Shown here: positions 32,719 to 44,706 of the stretch, piece by piece
How positions within the stretch are numbered: position 1 is the first letter of the stretch
How the letters are laid out: each line of letters starts with the position of its first letter
DNA from: Lingula anatina
Taxonomy: Eukaryota > Brachiopoda > Lingulata > Lingulida > Lingulidae
Assembly: GCF_001039355.2 (NCBI RefSeq)
Contig: NW_019774402.1
Location: forward strand, 1,131,244-1,195,243
Direction: 5' to 3'
Length of the DNA: 64,000 nt
Translations under genes and position numbers: made by a program
Notes under the pieces: generated by a model
What the model was told of the DNA's origin: nothing
The model's input: only the letters and a program-made list of their open reading frames with translations
Databases searched by the model: none

Positions 32719-35700
32719 CTAAACCCACATAACAGCACATTAGTATTATGCCATAAAGTACAACAGTGTATGATAAAGACTTTTGAAAAAAAAGCTATTT
32801 TTAGGCAACATGAAGATCAAATTCCAGTTTAGACCCAATCGTAGGTTCTAGTAACTAACGTTGAATAAAGCCAAAAGCGCATGGTTTTTTAAATTCCAGC
32901 ATAACAAAGGACATGAAATTGAGAAGCAGTTGTTTCTCTTTTCAACAAAGCGTTGAGGCTTAAAAGACAACATATTTTTTCTTCTTGGCTGCATTATTTG
33001 ATACGCATGACATTGCCTCAGCTCACCTCGGACAGGCACGCATACAGGTGGTGGCTGTGGACAGGGGGCAGTAACACAGAATATTGTGTCTTGGACGCAG
33101 ACCGTTCCACTTGGGCAGTTTAGATCCTGACATGATAAACAGTAACAAGTTAGAATAACAAATAAGTTAAAAAGTTTTTCCCCACACGTAAGGATCAAAA
33201 TGCATTGATTGTTAGTTTCCGTTACTTCAGTTATCCTTATTATATCATCTACTTATCTATCTCTTTACACTACACCATATATGTATATTTATTTATTCAT
33301 TTTTATCTGATTTAGTCTCTCTCTCTCTCTCTCTCTTTCTTTCCCTACTGTAAAATGCTTTTAACATCTGACATTTATTAAATACAAAGCATAATTCTCC
33401 CATAAAAACAAATAATACACTGAATTAAAGACTGCTGTTAACATTTCAGGAAGTGGGGACATCTCACTTACTGCACATGTGGCCGGAGGTGGCGGTTTTG
33501 TTGTGACAGTCGCCGGATCAATACCGACAGCACATGTTTGCTGGCACTCTTGCACTGTGTTGAAATTATTGGCATTGCCTTGGCAACCGCCAAATCCGAA
33601 CTCCTCACATTGCTTAGTGGCTGCGTTGTAAAATAATCTTGGGATGCTGGCTCTGCATGGACCGATTTTCTTGGGGAACTCGCACGCAGCTAAAACATAA
33701 CATATTGAAACAGATGACATGAATAAGACCAAAAGGGTAATTGTATAATTGTGTTAACGATAACTCATTATTTGTCAATTTAAATGAAATAAGTATTGTT
33801 CTAAACCGATACTCACGATATTTATCTAACTGGCCTACAACTTATTTACCTTGGGTCAAATAAAGTAAAAAATATGTTTTGATTTTTGGACATAAGTTAT
33901 TTTGTAATACAACAGCATTAGTGCCTCACTTACTTAGACACTTTGGGGCGATGAACGGACAATTATCCCCGAAGCAGTCAAATGGTCGGTCTACGCAAAA
34001 TGTGTCGGGGCTACACAATGTGTTCTGAAGCGCAAATAATAAAATGATAAATGATAACAGTTTTATTCTTCGCCATTATCATCTGCATTGCGGCTGTGTC
34101 CAGTATTTCATGGTCAAGTCCTAGGTCGCAATGATATGCTATTATATATATTAAAACACTTGGATGAAATCCCCATGTTTTGTTTATAAAAAACGCCGTT
34201 ATAAAATATCTGGAAAAATAGCAATATAATAGATCGTTTACGTACGGCGCAAGTGATTGCAGGAGTGGGCCTCCCACAGGTGTTCTCACAAGCTGCTAAA
34301 GTTTCGAAGTTATTTTCGTTTGGTTGACAGCCGCCATAAGTGAAAGTCTCGCACTGCCCGGTTGCTTGGTTGAAAAAGTATCTATCGACACTGGCAAAGC
34401 ATGGGCCCGATTTCTTCGGCAGCTCACACTGGGCTGAAAATGTAAAAGCGATCCCATCAGTTATCATTAAACTACTCGGCCACCAAAGCCACCTTCTGCA
34501 TTTATTAATAATATCAGGCATTTTGAGCCTTATTTTAAAAAAAGCAAATGTTGAAAAGATTATTAATATTAAGAATGGAAGTACATTATTACAAAAAAAG
34601 ACTTATTTTGACACACAAAAAACTTTTCACCTCTAGTACTATTTGGGGTATAGTTAGACCCTGCATTAAATTTAGTGAACAAGATACAAGTGTCAAACCG
34701 ATACTCCCTGGATTAAAGTGCAAGGGTTGAACTTACGAACACAAGTTGGCACTGGCAGACAAGGGGCAGCGACACACTGTACTTCTTTTTCATAGCAGAA
34801 AAGATTCAGGTCACACTTCGTGTTCTAAATAAGATTGAAATTATGTTGATGTGTTGAAAATATGCCACCACATTAAACCCATCACTGGGAGATTTTTTAA
34901 TATACAGATGTAAGCACAATCGAAGCTGAAAGGTCGCGTCACATTTCTATGAATATTTATTGTTCTAAATTAGTTTCTGCTTAGTTATTATTCCTCGAGT
35001 ATGTTAACTCGACCGTGAAATACAAAGGTGTTATACAAAAATAGAAATCAGTTTATTCATCCAACACATACCTCACAGGTGGGAACAGCCTGAAATGAAA
35101 AAAAAGCCGTAGTATTTTCAAATCATATCATATTCAAAATAGGATTTGTATATTTCAAAATTGTGTCCCAATGTATTCAATGTCTTATCTTTTAGTGGAG
35201 GGTATATTAAAGATGAGCACATAAGATCCGCAGTATTTTAAACGGCGAGTAACCACGTGCTTTAACAGATGGTAAGACAATGAAATGCAATAGGCAATGC
35301 CAGTGCTATTTCTGCTACTGTATACGTATTGTGGACATTTAGTAAATCAACCAATGAACCAAACAACGTACAAGGTCTTCAGTCCTTGCCTTTGAGCCAT
35401 CATCAACTGGTGCCGCTGAAAAAATATTCAACAACTTACTTAAAACGACTGGAATGGGAGAAGGGGTGTGCCAAATATGGACTTGAACAGTTTTGAAAGG
35501 TATTCAATTTGATATTTACCCACTACACAGAAAGTCCATCTATTCACAATACCTTATGTTGTGTATAAAACGCAACCTATCTTTTTTAAAATCCTAATAT
35601 TCTGCAGTATTTGAAAGTATGATAACAAAAATCAGACCTTAACAAGCCAATATAATACCAACCAGGAATTGTACTTAACCTACATTCACCATACCATGAT

Positions 35701-38700
35701 TGTTGTTTGGCCTTTACCTTCAGCTCCGGGACACCTTTCATTCGCCAAGTCATCGACTGTGCTCATGCTCTTCCCCACGCAAGGATTGCTGGTGTCGGGT
35801 AATTCCGGGACTTTTCCGTACTGTGGAGGCACGGCCGTGCCAGGGGCACAGAGTTTTCTGTGGGCTTTCAACCCCAATGTATTGGCACCAAAGTTGTGGG
35901 AAATACATTGGAAATAGGCGCATGGGTTTGTCTCATCGGGCATGAACTGCCCTTCTTTGAAGCAAGCTGATCCATCAACTATACAGAAATTGAAATTACA
36001 ATCAAAATAGATCAAAATCTCAAATGTACTACAAAGAATAATGACTTTTGCCATTTTTATCAGGTTTCCCTAATTTTTTTAACCGTAAGTCAAATTTATT
36101 GTCTTTTAAATATTCCTATCACGATTAAAAATAATACTTCAAGTTATCAACTGTAATAATGGCGAAATATGCATTACAATATCTGTAACATATTTTTTAA
36201 AAAATCTTAACAAAATGATAGGCAGATAAAAAGCTTCAATATAAGTAACACACATGCAGTTTTGAAACTGAAATCTTATCAAAATGAAAATATAACAGGC
36301 ACAAGTGCTAATGCCGTACAAACTAACAAGCTAGCAATCTACATATCCAAACTAAAACACAAAGCAGAGATGACCCTAAAGACCACGTCCTTACGATAAA
36401 CACTTCCAAGAGCCATCACCGATCTTGCCGCTAGATCTGTGGCCGTGTCTGACGCTACAACATAGCAAAACTTACTAAGTACAACAGAACAGCCATGCAA
36501 AATCATGAGATAAAAAAGAAACAAATAAATCCGGCCTGAGTCATAAAAAGAACTAAATCCCATGCTTTAATACTACAATAAAAAACAAAACCAAGTGCTA
36601 CTAAACATATTAAAAACTACAAGTAAGAAGACTGAAAATTAAGATTCAGTATTTTCAGTATTAATATTCACATATTATAATTTTAAAAAACATTCAAATA
36701 TTGTTTTTAGTCTTATGATATTTGATGGCCACTGTTTAATAAAAGCTTTTGCCCTTTGACCCTTTTTACATCCAATATATCTGTAGATATTGTTCGGTTT
36801 AAGCATATAGGGTAGGTTTTACTTAATTCGCATATGAGCAGTATTGGATTATGTTCCGTTTATAATGTGCTAGGTAGGTCGATGTGTGAATATGTGTATA
36901 CATGTATATACAATTTTGATACAAATCTATTAATTATATCATTCAAATCACTGTCCTTACTTTAATGAGTTAAAAAAAAATCCTTTTTTATTCTGTATCT
37001 TTGTGCTTTTTTAAAGTTGCTAGTTCTGATGTATGCTTTCTTTGAATGATGGTACATACAAGTACATTCTGTACACATAGGCCTATATGGATGAAATACA
37101 GCATTAAGTACACATAATATAAGCCTCTCTCCTCCAAACAAGAGCATTTTGCACCTTTTGCCATCTGTAGTTTTAAAAAATCCCTCATACTGATTAGAGC
37201 GGCTGATCTGCACCAGTGAGCCCTATCTTATGATAAATAAGCGGTATTAGACATGCTTGAGCAATTTCGTTCGTAAAAACGAGTGGCACAATGTGTTTTT
37301 AGGCTACATGGTGCATCGTAAGAGCTGTGCAACTATGCATCAATATAATCGTTTAATGTGAAGGTTTTCAATTATATGGGATGTCTGATATTTGAAGGTA
37401 AATTTCACTGTTTTCTTAATTTTGCTAAAAAAAACACTGTGCAAATCAAATAGCATGCCAAGATGCATAAAACATTCGGTATTAAAAAGCTGTTTGATAA
37501 ACATATTATTTATGTTAAATACGTGCTAACGACATTCATTCTGGAAATGCAATATCAGTACAATCGCAACAAATGACGCTACCCAAAAGAAACATTGTAG
37601 CAGTTGATACACCACAATCTCCTATAGCACAATGACGACATGCAGCCATGCAACAAACACAGAAGTGTTATCAAGCCCTAAGCCCTTACCTGATACAGTT
37701 TTAAAGGGCTTGAAATCTACAGCCTTAAAAGAAACTGGGACACCAGGTGGTGCAGCGGTCACTGCAACATAAATGTCAAAACGATAATAATCTGTAACTC
37801 TCAGAACTCTTACTGTTTCAAACAAAGCTTTATGGTTTCATTTAATCAACAATTCGTCATTTTGGCTAGGGAACGAATATTAGCGTATTGCATAAAGTAT
37901 TTCAAGATAAAAATCAAAGCCTTTATGGTTTACACATTATAATTGGGCGCTGTGTACCGAAAACAAAAACCGGAGGAGTTGGACGTTTTAGGATTAATGT
38001 TATTAGTGCATGACACGCGACGTCTGACACGTGACGTATGGGTGAAGAAGAATAAAGAGCCTACTCTTGTTGCTCATTAGGCTCAAGTTTTACACTTACC
38101 ACAGTCAAATTCACATGTTAAGTAATCTGCTTGTGAGGCAAATAACATAAAAGGGTGATTTAAAGGTACCGTTTGAGAACACCGGAGTTTCAGGACACCG
38201 TAGTGCGTCTCATATTATTTCAGACAGATACAAATAATACCTGCCATTTAAACTGAAGGTTTTAGTGCTGTGGATAAATGATAAATTAAGAATTCTAAAG
38301 GAGTTATTCCCCTGGCCTTTAAATGCCTTGAGAAGAAAATTACCAAAAACAGTGCTCATATTGTGCAAGATCAAATATGAATATGAATTTCGAAAAGCAG
38401 CTGATAGCGTCGTGCGCACAATGCCAATTTAAAATTGTTGTTGAAAACTGTAACGTTAGTATTTTGAATTGTAAGAAGTATGTTTCAAATAATAAAACAC
38501 GTCCCACTTCGACAAAACCATGGTACACCATAGTAACCACACATTGAAGAGCCACACAACTTAAACAGACTGACCAGGGCCCGTAACTCGAAAGCATCGC
38601 GCATTGCGACCGAGCGCAAGCCTCCATGTGATATCGCTATTCGCAAGGCGCGATGCTTTCGAGTTACAGGGCCCAGACAGACGGCTTGCCCTGGCCTTCC

Positions 38701-40442
38701 TCAGAGACATACCCCTTATTTTTTACATCAAAAGCGAAAGCATAATTTTTATAATTTTGACAACAAAAAGAAGCTGTGACTTTATTGTTAAACTTTCACT
38801 AACATACATATAACCTCTCCCTGACGTTGATTGCAACTGAGCTGTGACTTTATTGTTAAACCTTCACTAACATACATATAACCTCTCCCGGACGTTGATT
38901 GCAACTGATTTGGTCTGAGCATTTTGTCATTTGGTCAAAGGTGTGATGAAGTCACCCCTGATTAAGATATGATAAGATGACTTAGCGTCGATATCGGAAT
39001 GTTAATGGTGCAGTGGGAAGAGGAAATCAACGCACTGATGTTCAGTAACGATCTGACAACTATGTTCCACAAGGCACACTTGATACTTCCTCATTTCACA
39101 TTGACCGATCATGGTGTGAATCAAATTTGGTTCATTTCAGTTCTAGATATATTTTGAAAAGTCGAATGGAAGATGAATAATTGATAAGATTTAAATGAAA
39201 TATAATAATGTTCTCGGTTACATTTTATAGTTATAGGATAAATAAAAAATAGAAGGATACACATTCAAAAACTGATCCGCCAATTGTTAGTCTCAAATAC
39301 ACTCCCCCTAAGCTTACATAGGGCCTACACGTGTATTACGTGGAAGTGTTAAAATTTCTTTCCTTACTATCGCGTGTTTAAATACATCGCTCCATCACGA
39401 CCCAGCATGTTTTAAAACAATCAAGTATTATTTCCTTGTGGTTCGACCTTAATATAATGTTAACCAAAACATCAGATAAAAAATGTCGTGGTCTAAAATG
39501 CACTGCCAATATACCCGTAGTACTGGCTGCCCATCGATTCAATATCTGTCTGAATAATGACTTGTAAGAAACTGGAATTCCTGAACTTAAGCATTAATCA
39601 TATGCGTTTGTCCAAAACTTTTTCGGTGTTTTATTGCACCGCATTAAGCAGTTGTGCGATATGTAATCATTTTACAAAAGTAATTTGTCAGGATGCCGAC
39701 ATGTTCTTGTATTTTATTAAAATAGATGTGTATTCTCCAAACATAAGCCTTGTAAACTTTTAAAATGTTACTCAGTTTATTTTCAAATGCGAATATATTC
39801 GTATTCAACCTGCGTAATTTTTTACAAGTCGCTCAATCATAAATGCCACCTGATGAATGAAATACATCCGACCGTATATGTGTATACAATCTCCCTCAAG
39901 GAGTTTTGGCATCAGACATAAACATATAAATGTTGACTTGAAAGACGTCATCAATGAAGGGTTAAGAACTTGGTCTTTCTATTCAATAAAAACATGAAAT
40001 CATGAAACAGACTCAAATGACGGCCTCGTTCAGTGATAATGATGAACTTCTACTAAGGGCCACGATACATGTGTACATGTGTATGTGTATATATGTATCC
40101 TAAGTCTAAGATTTCTGACACATCTGTGTGGCCTTGATAAATGAATGGATAAGAATTTAGTAAATCTATCGTTTAAAAGACAAAATTATTAATGCGCCTG
40201 ATTTCCATCTATCCATCGCATTCTATTCCTGCTGAATAAAAAAGAGGAATCTGATTTTGTCATAAAATCCAGATTATGATCGACAAATCTACTGCATTGT
40301 TCAAGTAGATTTTTTTTATAATAAAATTCGATGGACAACTTTTACCGTTTACACACTCACCTTTAGGTGTCTGTGATAAGACGCTTAGCAAAACCAAGAC
40401 CAGAAGTGGTGCCCGTGCATTTTTGGTTGTTGTGAGTCCCAT
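30361..40442 (-). CDS. Secreted Kunitz/TIL protein with chitin-binding-like domain (complete)
   Basis: Sixteen exons join in frame to a 2,088-nt CDS, 695 residues plus stop: 40361-40442, 38100-38126, 37690-37761, 35718-35978, 35390-35415, 35072-35089, 34737-34824, 34246-34433, 33934-34024, 33472-33689, 33027-33126, 32521-32718, 32109-32282, 31337-31516, 30854-31033 and 30361-30545. The domain order is signal peptide, short linker, six-cysteine CBM14-like domain, a Cys module, Kunitz 1, a second Cys module, Kunitz 2, a third Cys module, five TIL domains and the stop. It is probably an extracellular protease-inhibitor and matrix protein. The shared signal peptide, CBM14-like and TIL plan marks it as a paralogue of the giant gene at 1-25569. 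A TATA motif precedes it. The microexons (27, 26 and 18 nt) and the GC donor after 35390 are the least certain parts, but the phases close exactly. Confidence 0.75.
33027..33126 (-). CDS. Cys-rich linker module 3
   Basis: A 33-residue exon with CPSGTVCVQDTIFC and CVTAPCPQPPPVC leads into the TIL domains. It is phase 0-1 with a GTGAGC donor. Confidence 0.65.
33315..33340. repeat. (CT)n microsatellite
   Basis: A CT dinucleotide tract of about 11 units in the intron between Kunitz 2 and Cys module 3. Confidence 0.9.
33472..33689 (-). CDS. Kunitz domain 2 (P1 Arg)
   Basis: Six Kunitz cysteines (CEFPKKIGPC ... FGGC ... CQQTC) and the GPCRA reactive site place Arg at P1, suggesting trypsin-like targets. 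A Thr/Pro-rich tail follows. The exon is phase 1 to phase 0. Confidence 0.85.
33934..34024 (-). CDS. Cys-rich linker module 2
   Basis: A 30-residue exon between the two Kunitz exons has five cysteines (LCSPDTFC, DCFGDNC, PKC). It sits in the same phase 0-1 slot as modules 1 and 3 but has diverged from them. Confidence 0.6.
34246..34433 (-). CDS. Kunitz domain 1 (P1 Phe)
   Basis: All six Kunitz/BPTI cysteines are present (CELPKKSGPC ... YGGC ... CENTC). The residue after the second cysteine, which is P1 in BPTI, is Phe, suggesting chymotrypsin-like targets. The exon is phase 1 to phase 0. Confidence 0.85.
34737..34824 (-). CDS. Cys-rich linker module 1
   Basis: A 29-residue exon contains CVAAPCLPVPTC, the same motif type as CVTAPCPQPPPVC in the exon at 33027-33126. 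The modules alternate with the Kunitz domains. The fold is unknown to me. Confidence 0.65.
35072..35089 (-). CDS. 18-nt microexon
   Basis: A TTTCAG acceptor and a GTATGT donor bracket six codons, AVPTCE, in phase 0-0. It is needed to join the GC-donor exon at 35390-35415 to the Cys-module exon at 34737-34824 and supplies an extra cysteine. It is too short to predict with certainty. Confidence 0.5.
35718..35978 (-). CDS. Six-cysteine CBM14-like exon of the Kunitz/TIL gene
   Basis: The exon encodes 87 residues with six cysteines, including EGQF, CAYFQC, LCAPGTAVP, QYG and PDTSNPC. These match exon 2 of the giant TIL gene position by position. The resemblance to peritrophin-A domains is in the first half only, so chitin binding is inferred. 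Confidence 0.65.
35979..37689. other. Intron of the Kunitz/TIL gene, nothing recognised
   Basis: AT-rich DNA without credible exons on either strand. Open frames are short and motif-free. Confidence 0.5.
38575..38674. mobile_element. Short foldback/MITE-like element
   Basis: GGGCCCGTAACTCGAAAGC...GCGC on the left is matched by its complement on the right (38648-38674), with one extra base. The 27-bp arms flank about 45 bp. It lies in intron 1 of the Kunitz/TIL gene. It is markedly GC-richer than its surroundings. Confidence 0.7.
38773..38909. repeat. Two-copy tandem repeat, period 68 bp
   Basis: The segment beginning GCTGTGACTTTATTGTTAAA occurs twice in a row with only a couple of differences. 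Confidence 0.85.
40361..40442 (-). CDS. Exon 1 of the Kunitz/TIL gene: signal peptide
   Basis: Translation from MGLTTTKNARAP gives a hydrophobic core LLVLVLLSVLS and a probable cleavage near the exon end. It ends in phase 1 at a GTGAGT donor. Confidence 0.75.
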
Positions 40443-40480
40443 GTTGAGTCTAAAATGTGCCTCCAGAGAGAAACAAGTCA

Positions 40481-40486
40481 CTTATA
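40481..40486 (-). promoter_or_regulatory. TATA-like box of the Kunitz/TIL gene
   Basis: The minus strand reads GATATAAG just upstream, with TATAAG at these positions, 39 bp before the ATG at 40442. It argues against the in-frame upstream ATG at 40481, which would fall inside the TATA element. Confidence 0.5.
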
Positions 40487-43400
40487 TCTAAAACACACGC
40501 CCTTTGCAGGATAGCAACGGCGCTACCAAGGGTATATTTTTATGCCTGCTTGGTCGTGACTTGATTACTAACCTTAGCCATTTACGATGCTCATTGGTGA
40601 CTCTGCGCTTATTGCAGTAGTAAGAGTTTACCAGACACGAGTGATTAGAATAATCCAATTTGCGTAAGTGTGAGGCACTACCAGCCAGACCATCTAAAAC
40701 ACGCAACGGAGGTTAATTTTATTCATAAGCGGCGCTTCTGTTTTGCACCATCGACAGCCTCCAATGAAACAAAAGTAATTACCACACTAATAGTATCTCT
40801 GCATGTCCTTCCAATATCAAGAGGTCAAAAATGACCGATCCTCTGATGGCTTATTGAGGTCACTATCTGTGTCTTTGCGTGTCGAGCAGTGATCCAAACT
40901 TTTATTCTTTTCTAGAGTATGTTTATAGGCAAAACGAGAAATATGCTACAAATTCCCTTTTCTTTCAAGCGATTTGCATCTTACATTCCAGTAAGATGTA
41001 GGACTGAGGTAGTCAAAATTGTAAGGTGACCATTTTGGTGCGTCCGTCTGACTGAGTTCAGAATTATTGTACACGTATGAAACCAGCCTGTACCATTTGT
41101 GTCCCTTGAAAAAAACTGCCAAGCTATTTTTGACGTAAAATGGTATCAGTCTGTTCCACAGCACTGAGGTTAAGGCTACTTCCGATGTGACTATTGGAAG
41201 ATCGTTGTAAACAATTACTTCCCGTATGGACCAGTAGATCTACAGGTAGTTAATTGTTTGAAGCAGAAATAACACTCTTGTCTGAGATAGCTGCGGAGAA
41301 CAGGCCAAAGGGTCTAAGAATTAGGTTTCGTAATGCTAGTTACGAGTTTTTCATACATCATACAAACGTACATCATACTTTATTTTATCGCAGCATAAAG
41401 ACATCTACCTTGACAAGGAAATGCCGCTGCTGACCATTGGAAACTGACTCCTCCCAAATGAAGATAGTTCGTTATGCCTTGGAACCTTGATAGAGGGGTC
41501 CAAAGTTTTGAGTACAGCAAAATAACTGTTTTTGTGAAATCAATTAGACAAGCATTACATTATTTGAAAGATTGATGTTGGGAAGTAGTATTTTTCATAT
41601 CTTATTATACTGTAAAACAAGTATTCAGGAAACATAAATTTAGTTCATTGCAATAACATTTATGAAGGAAACGTGAACCTTTTTAAAATGTATTAATTTC
41701 GATGATAACAGCATGCACGTGCATTTTTACTACGGTAGTTCTTCTAAATTTGTCCTTAATGACATCAAAAACAGTAATCTTGAGGTAAAATTAGAATATA
41801 TGGAAAACCACCCTTTCCTCGTTGGCGTGTCGTTTATTCACCTCTTGTGGCGACTTCCGTGTTGTGTCTTAACGTTTTGGCGTATATATATACTGTTTTA
41901 CATTGAAAGCGCTTATTTAAAGGATGAAAAAGATAAAACTCCAGTAGTTACTGCCAAAAAAATCGGTGTGAGTTGTTACACCGGTCGTAATGTTTTAAAA
42001 TACAGACCAGAAACTGCCGATATGGTGATGAAATCTGTCTGCATAGAAGCAAAAAAATTGGCTATAAAAATAGACAAATAACATCCTCGCGCAAAAAGGT
42101 AAAATTCAAAGTGCGTGGACATTTTTGTTGGACCCCGATAAAAGTCCAAATGGCTTCACTGCATTATACCAGGTCATAATTTAGGTCTAATCCTATTTAG
42201 TCAGCTGTTATTTTTTAACAATAAGACTAGTATCTTACCAAAAACAAACAAAAGACAAAACGCATTACACAACAAAACAAGAAAGTTTTCTTAAAATGGA
42301 GACAATAGAAACATCTTTTCCTCTATGGGTATATACTTTGTGAGCGTTAATGTTTTTACTCACGGTATTACTAAACGTACGCTTTCATCATGTACCACAA
42401 GTACTATATGTGTCATTTTAAATTTCCACCTGTGACACATGTAAGTGCCCAAGCACTTTTCAATCTGTGTATTAAAACATACTTTCTTTTAAAGATAAGA
42501 TTCAAATTGTTGGACATATATTTTGGTCGTGTTTTTAGTCACAAGCAAAAATCTTCACATAGCATTTTTTCCTTTATGGATGTTACATAAAATTGTAAAT
42601 ATAAACCAAATGTTTTGGCATTTAGTATCAAGCTTTCTGTATTTAAGATTCATATTTGTCTTAGAACATTCTATTTTTAATACAAATAATATTTGCTAAC
42701 AAATAAGGATGTTCACATAAAGTGATTTTCACATAAAACAACCTGTCCGACAAACAGACGTAGTTACAAGTGACCAATATCCCATACAAATTCTTTTAGT
42801 TGAAATGTTTTTTTAGTTTTCTTTTCAGTGTCTTTGGTGAGCTGTAGTGATTGGAAATAAATACACTAATCATATGTCAATTTGACAATTAAAATCTTCC
42901 TAAACTGTCCCTTTAATCAAAACGGAATAATAGGTGCCAATGAAGGTATGCAGAAAAACAGCATTTACTATAGCATATACCTGCACACGAGAATGCTACT
43001 CAAATTGTTCTCTGACTGTGAAAGGGAAATGATTTCATGCCAGGCCTTTGTCATGGAGGCAAATAGCCCTTACATATTATACACGAAAATAGATATGAAA
43101 CGCAATGAGAATGATGAATACAAACGTCTTTTATCAGTTTTGTGGACACAGAATATTAGGCTCTATTCCCATAGATTTTAGATCGATCTATCCCCGCGGG
43201 GAGTCTCACTAGATTACTTTCAGATAATCCGACTTAAATGTCCGTCCCGCCTACTACAAGCTGTAAGAGGGTAATTAACTTTCGTGTCCGCTCGGCTGAC
43301 AGCCATTTAGCGTGAACCCCCAGGGAGTTAGGTTGATCTAAAGTAGGTCGATCTAATCTATGGAAATGGGGTGTTTAAGAGGATATCATTGCATTTGTTT

Positions 43401-44706
43401 ATTGTACGTGCCCTCTAGAAAAACTACTTGGGCCTACATGTACCTTTGCACGAAGTTGGCAGAAATCAAAGTGCCTAAAGGTGGAGGGAAGGTTATGACC
43501 ATTTAATACTCCCCTGACCATTGTGCACTTACACAAGATGTAAACAAGGTCAACCAGGAGTAGGGTGGTGGCTTACTAGGGCCAAAAAAGCCTCAAGGTG
43601 TGGTTGAGTTTTTAACCTCTTTTCATCTCTGGCCTCTGTTAAAACCCAATAAATGTCTGGGTACATGTCTTTTTGCAAAGTCAGATATTTCCTCCCAATA
43701 TACCCCCCTTCCCCACCTACACCAGCAAATGCCTGGGTCCACAAGAGGATGGAAGTAAGAGGTTTATCATTACGGTCAATATGGAAAATCCATAAAATGT
43801 TACATTAACAAGTTATAAACACACTTCTGAACTTTTAATATCTAGCTTTACAATTATGATTAATCCATATGAAAGTCCTGCCATTGGGGATAGTCTGGTA
43901 TTAATTTTTCATTCAGTACCTTTATTGTGTCCTTTGTTTCAGCTTGATGGTCCAAAGGTTTCAGTTATCAATGCAAACCAATTAAAGTTAAATAAAGGAT
44001 AGGTTCAAAACAATTAACATCTTTGAATTGAGAAAGGCCTATATGATAGACATGTCAAAAGCATTTGGAGAACATAAGTGGACTTTAGTCCAGTCATCCA
44101 CATCATTAAGTATTCACATTGACCCCTGGCATAATGAAGAAATTAGGGTTAATGCCATATCATTTGTACTAAACAATACCATGACCATCCTCCATTATGA
44201 TAGAATATTTTTAAAGAGACTTATCAACATTCCCCTCAAGTTTAAAATGACAGGGTACAACTCATTGTTTCAGTAAAGTAACAAAAACACAAAATGCTTT
44301 TTAAAGCTGTTTATAACTAATACAATTTCATCTTATGAATATGTACAATGACCTTTTGCCTTGAATAAGCCTACTAGAATGATTTTATACAAAGACTGTT
44401 TTCTTTTCCAATGAATATAAATAAAAGATCAACTTAAAATTCTAACCTAAATTGAAAAAACAATCATAATCTGAATAGAATATTGAAAAGAATATTGCTT
44501 TGTGTCTTGAACAAAGTTGCATTGTTTAAGATAACTGTCAAAAATAGGAACTCAAGTAGCAGCATGTAAAAATAATCAACCAAGTTTCATATTTTGGTCT
44601 TGTTACTATTAAAAGTTTAAAAAAATTAATTTTAAAATGTTCAAGTAGATTTCACTGTATCAAAACTTAACATGAGATCATTAATTCCAGCATTATCAGC
44701 ATGCCT
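40487..44706. other. Intergenic region between the Kunitz/TIL gene and MKS1
   Basis: No recognised gene. The longest frame, 122 codons at 41713-42081 on the plus strand, has no motif or signal peptide I can identify. Another of 99 codons at 42882-43181 is equally unsupported. A probable inverted-repeat element lies at 43165-43375. Confidence 0.5.
43165..43375. mobile_element. Probable MITE (imperfect inverted repeat)
   Basis: TCCCATAGATTTTAGATCGATCTA at the left resembles the complement of the right end (GGTCGATCTAATCTATGGAAA). An internal CCCCGCGGGGAG and CCCCCAGGGAG pair is also inverted. Target duplication is not clear. Confidence 0.45.

Noticed and set aside
40443-40481. Upstream in-frame ATG at 40481 as start of the Kunitz/TIL protein
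   Set aside because: It overlaps the TATA-like element and would place non-hydrophobic residues before the signal peptide.
41713-42081. 122-codon plus-strand ORF
   Set aside because: No recognised motif, no splice context, and length within what AT-rich intergenic DNA can give by chance. Transcript evidence would be needed.
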